From: Flavobacteriales bacterium
GTDB lineage: Bacteria > Bacteroidota > Bacteroidia > Flavobacteriales_D > Sanyastnellaceae
Direction: 5' to 3'
Assembly: GCA_947460525.1 (NCBI GenBank)
Contig: CANHIV010000020.1
Coordinates: forward strand, 1 to 8,617
DNA: 8,617 nucleotides
Shown here: piece by piece, positions 6,666 through 8,617 of the stretch
Position numbering within the stretch: position 1 is the stretch's first letter
Layout of the letters: every line of letters begins with the position of its first letter
The notes under the pieces: model-generated
Database searches by the model: none
What the model saw: the letters and a program-made list of their open reading frames with translations, nothing else
What the model was told of the DNA's origin: nothing
Program-made: the position numbers and the translations under genes

Positions 6666-8617
6666 CTACCTCGTTACAACCATCCGTATTGATGCTCTGT
6701 GATTTCCATTCTCTATTGTAATCTGATACAACCCACTGCTGAGCGGTTGTTGGAACATGATCTCCTGTTGGTAGTATTCTCCTTCGATGATTTTGGTCAT
6801 CTGCTCGATAATGCGTCCCGTTGCATCTGTGATGGTTATCATTGTCTCTCCGTCCATTCCGTTGACGTTTAGAACAACACGCTCTCCGCCACTGGGGTTG
6901 GGGTAAAGTTGTATTTGGGTTGAGCGCTGTTTGTCTGTATTGTCATTCTCACTCTCATCAACGATGGGTGCTCCAGCAAATCCAATGGTGCGCATACAAG
7001 CTGAACTTCCAAAGTTGCTCTCTGTCTGCTGATCAAAATGCATGGTGGCAATGCGTATATCGTACTGCTGATTGTTGGCAATACCTGGAAGCGTAGACAA
7101 ACTTATAATCCTTGACCCTCCCAATGCGCCATTCACCTCTAATGGAAGTCCAACAGAAGGGGCATTCATCGTTAACTCCCAAACGTATCGATTGGTCCCG
7201 CAAACACTTCGGTTGGTTGCCATTGATCCTGAAATAGGACTCTTGTATATGGGACAACGATCGGTTGTTCTTAAATTCAAATCGGCTTCAGTATTCAAGG
7301 TAAATACACCCGGAAGAATTCCATTGCCCACCACCGACTCCGTGTTTCCATAAGCATCTTTCAACGCATATTGCGTATCAATCAATACCGTATGTTGCTG
7401 AGGAACATCATTGATATTGGCGCCCACCAACTTGCCCAATTGCAATACCGTTGTTGCCGTGCTGGTTGTTGGTGGTGGCGTGGAATACGTCCAATAAGGT
7501 TCATTCAATGCCACGCCTCCGTTCCAAAGCTTGAAAGTGTAATACGATGCTCCTGGAATGTGCTTGCATTTAAAATTCTGACAGGTGTTGCTGTAAACAT
7601 TCGTGTAGTTGGTGTAGGGTCCAATGTCCATTGAACTTCCTCGCAAATAGGCTATGCGCAAATTACAGGGACCATATACATTGTTCAAATTCCTGACACA
7701 TATCCAATAAGTACTTCCCACTTCCAATTGATCATAATACAATATCTCATTTCCGCCGTCTGTGGAAATTCCAAGTGCCGATGGAGCAACATCATTCTCA
7801 ACATCCAAAGGAATAAGGGGTTGACCCGTTGATGTTGTGTAATTGTACAACGCAATATCATTGTCGTCCTGGGCAATGGTGCTTCCAATGAGTTCCAAAC
7901 GAATGGCGTTGGCCTGAGCGGTAAACTGCAGCCATCGATCGACACCTGTTCCAGGCGACTCTATGTTGTCAGCGCCCAAAGAGAAATTGATACCAACGTT
8001 AGTTTGTGTTCCTGTTCCGTAATTGCCGATGGATATAACATTTACCGTATTCGAGATGCCTGTGCTTGGGCAAATCAAATCCGAGCCAGAACAATCTTCG
8101 TCAATGGCATTGCCGCAGATCTCGATAGCACTGGGCTTGATATTAAAATTGGCGTTGTTACAGTCTGTATTGACTGCGGAGTAACCCGATGGTGCCATTG
8201 TAGCGGATTGCGCACAAACCGGAATGAGCAATGTTCCAGAACCATATCCATCTAAGTCTGCATCAGAATAGAAATTGAAAAGTTCATTCATCAAAGCATT
8301 TGCATCATTGCAATCGCCACCTACGCTGGCCGCACCAGTCATACCGGGACAACCCATGACAGTGATAGCCGAATTTCCAAAACCATCGCCATCAGCATCT
8401 TGATAAAGAACAACCAGCATTTGGTCAGGATTCGCATATGTTGGGCAATTATCACAAACATCACCTACTCCATCTGCATCGGTATCCAGCTGATCCGCGT
8501 TGGCCATCATGTAACAATTGTCCAATAAGTTAATCGTACCATCTGAATCGTAATCTTCCTCCACACATGGGAAATTCAATGCCAAAATCTGTGAGGTGGA
8601 TGATCCACATTGGTTGG
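6666..8617 (-). CDS. Secreted TSP type 3 / MopE-like metal-binding protein with T9SS type A sorting domain (5' end outside window)
   Basis: The frame is open to the right edge: the ten codons before the TTG at 8585 are sense and read NQCGSSTSQI, so the true start lies outside and 8585 is not a real start. Stop is TAG at 6666-6668; 649 residues are visible. Counting from the Asn at 8615, residues about 20-65 form a thrombospondin type 3-like Ca-binding stretch (DYDSDGT, DTDADGVGDVCDNCP). Residues 69-111 and 114-176 are two MopE-like putative metal-binding motifs (YQDADGDGFG...GDCNDAN; YSDADLDGYG...IDEDCSG). About 190-325 is a beta-sandwich resembling pre-peptidase C-terminal domains (WLQFTAQ, EVGSTYWICVRN), assigned with low certainty. 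The middle, 330-550, is not recognised and has several Cys. Residues 568-649 are a canonical T9SS type A sorting domain (LYPNPSGG, ITDATGRIIEQ, SGLYQITI). It is predicted to cross the outer membrane through T9SS and be cleaved or anchored at the surface. Confidence 0.92.
   Translation of the reverse strand, partial: NQCGSSTSQILALNFPCVEEDYDSDGTINLLDNCYMMANADQLDTDADGVGDVCDNCPTYANPDQMLVVLYQDADGDGFGNSAITVMGCPGMTGAASVGGDCNDANALMNELFNFYSDADLDGYGSGTLLIPVCAQSATMAPSGYSAVNTDCNNANFNIKPSAIEICGNAIDEDCSGSDLICPSTGISNTVNVISIGNYGTGTQTNVGINFSLGADNIESPGTGVDRWLQFTAQANAIRLELIGSTIAQDDNDIALYNYTTSTGQPLIPLDVENDVAPSALGISTDGGNEILYYDQLEVGSTYWICVRNLNNVYGPCNLRIAYLRGSSMDIGPYTNYTNVYSNTCQNFKCKHIPGASYYTFKLWNGGVALNEPYWTYSTPPPTTSTATTVLQLGKLVGANINDVPQQHTVLIDTQYALKDAYGNTESVVGNGILPGVFTLNTEADLNLRTTDRCPIYKSPISGSMATNRSVCGTNRYVWELTMNAPSVGLPLEVNGALGGSRIISLSTLPGIANNQQYDIRIATMHFDQQTESNFGSSACMRTIGFAGAPIVDESENDNTDKQRSTQIQLYPNPSGGERVVLNVNGMDGETMITITDATGRIIEQMTKIIEGEYYQQEIMFQQPLSSGLYQITIENGNHRASIRMVVTR

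Noticed and set aside
8583..8585. TTG at 8585 as the start of the TSP3/MopE-like gene
   Set aside because: The frame stays open upstream to the window edge, there is no signal peptide after this codon, and a T9SS cargo must have one. The gene is simply cut by the window.
1..8617. CRISPR array, tRNA, rRNA, riboswitch or insertion sequence
   Set aside because: The only repeats with regular spacing are in-frame protein-domain repeats without spacer structure. No cloverleaf, transposase motif or terminal inverted repeats were recognised by eye.

Overview
The window reads as Bacteroidota DNA, most likely a Flavobacteriales-type gliding or marine lineage. The evidence is: large secreted multidomain proteins, type IX secretion (T9SS) type A C-terminal sorting domains, Bacteroidota-typical modules (ASPIC/UnbV, delta-60 repeats, SprB/Ig-like repeats, a MopE-like metal-binding motif, DUF4907), AT-rich intergenic DNA and no obvious Shine-Dalgarno sites. 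Assignment below phylum is inference.

Every supported gene lies on the minus strand, so the biological order runs from right to left. (1) 8617-6666 is the 3' part of a secreted protein with a thrombospondin type 3 / MopE-like calcium-binding N-terminus (as far as it is visible), a beta-rich middle and a canonical T9SS sorting domain; its 5' end lies beyond the right edge. (2) 6532-6164 is a small DUF4907 gene whose signal peptide is separated from its domain by an in-frame TAG at 6455-6457. (3) 5924-2931 is a complete CRTAC1-like protein: seven FG-GAP/VCBS Ca-binding loops, an ASPIC/UnbV domain, SprB/Ig-like repeats and a divergent T9SS tail. (4) 2934-1 is a very large secreted protein, 978 codons visible and still open at the left edge: signal peptide, delta-60 beta-propeller with a strange Cys/Tyr/Trp-rich insert, Ig-like repeats, an IPT/TIG domain, then FG-GAP repeats. 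Genes 3 and 4 overlap by four bases (ATGA) and almost certainly form a translationally coupled operon.

The intergenic regions are short (133 and about 240 bases). They hold a pair of near-identical hairpins (5959-5983 and 6580-6603), one upstream of each following start codon, and a GC-rich terminator-like hairpin after the first gene (6613-6638). No RNA genes, CRISPR arrays, insertion sequences or plus-strand genes were recognised.

The common theme is cell-surface or secreted, calcium-stabilised adhesin-like proteins exported by Sec and then T9SS. No enzyme active site was recognised. The features most worth a second look are the Cys-rich insert, the amber-interrupted DUF4907 gene, the hairpin pair, and the overlap of two giant secreted proteins.
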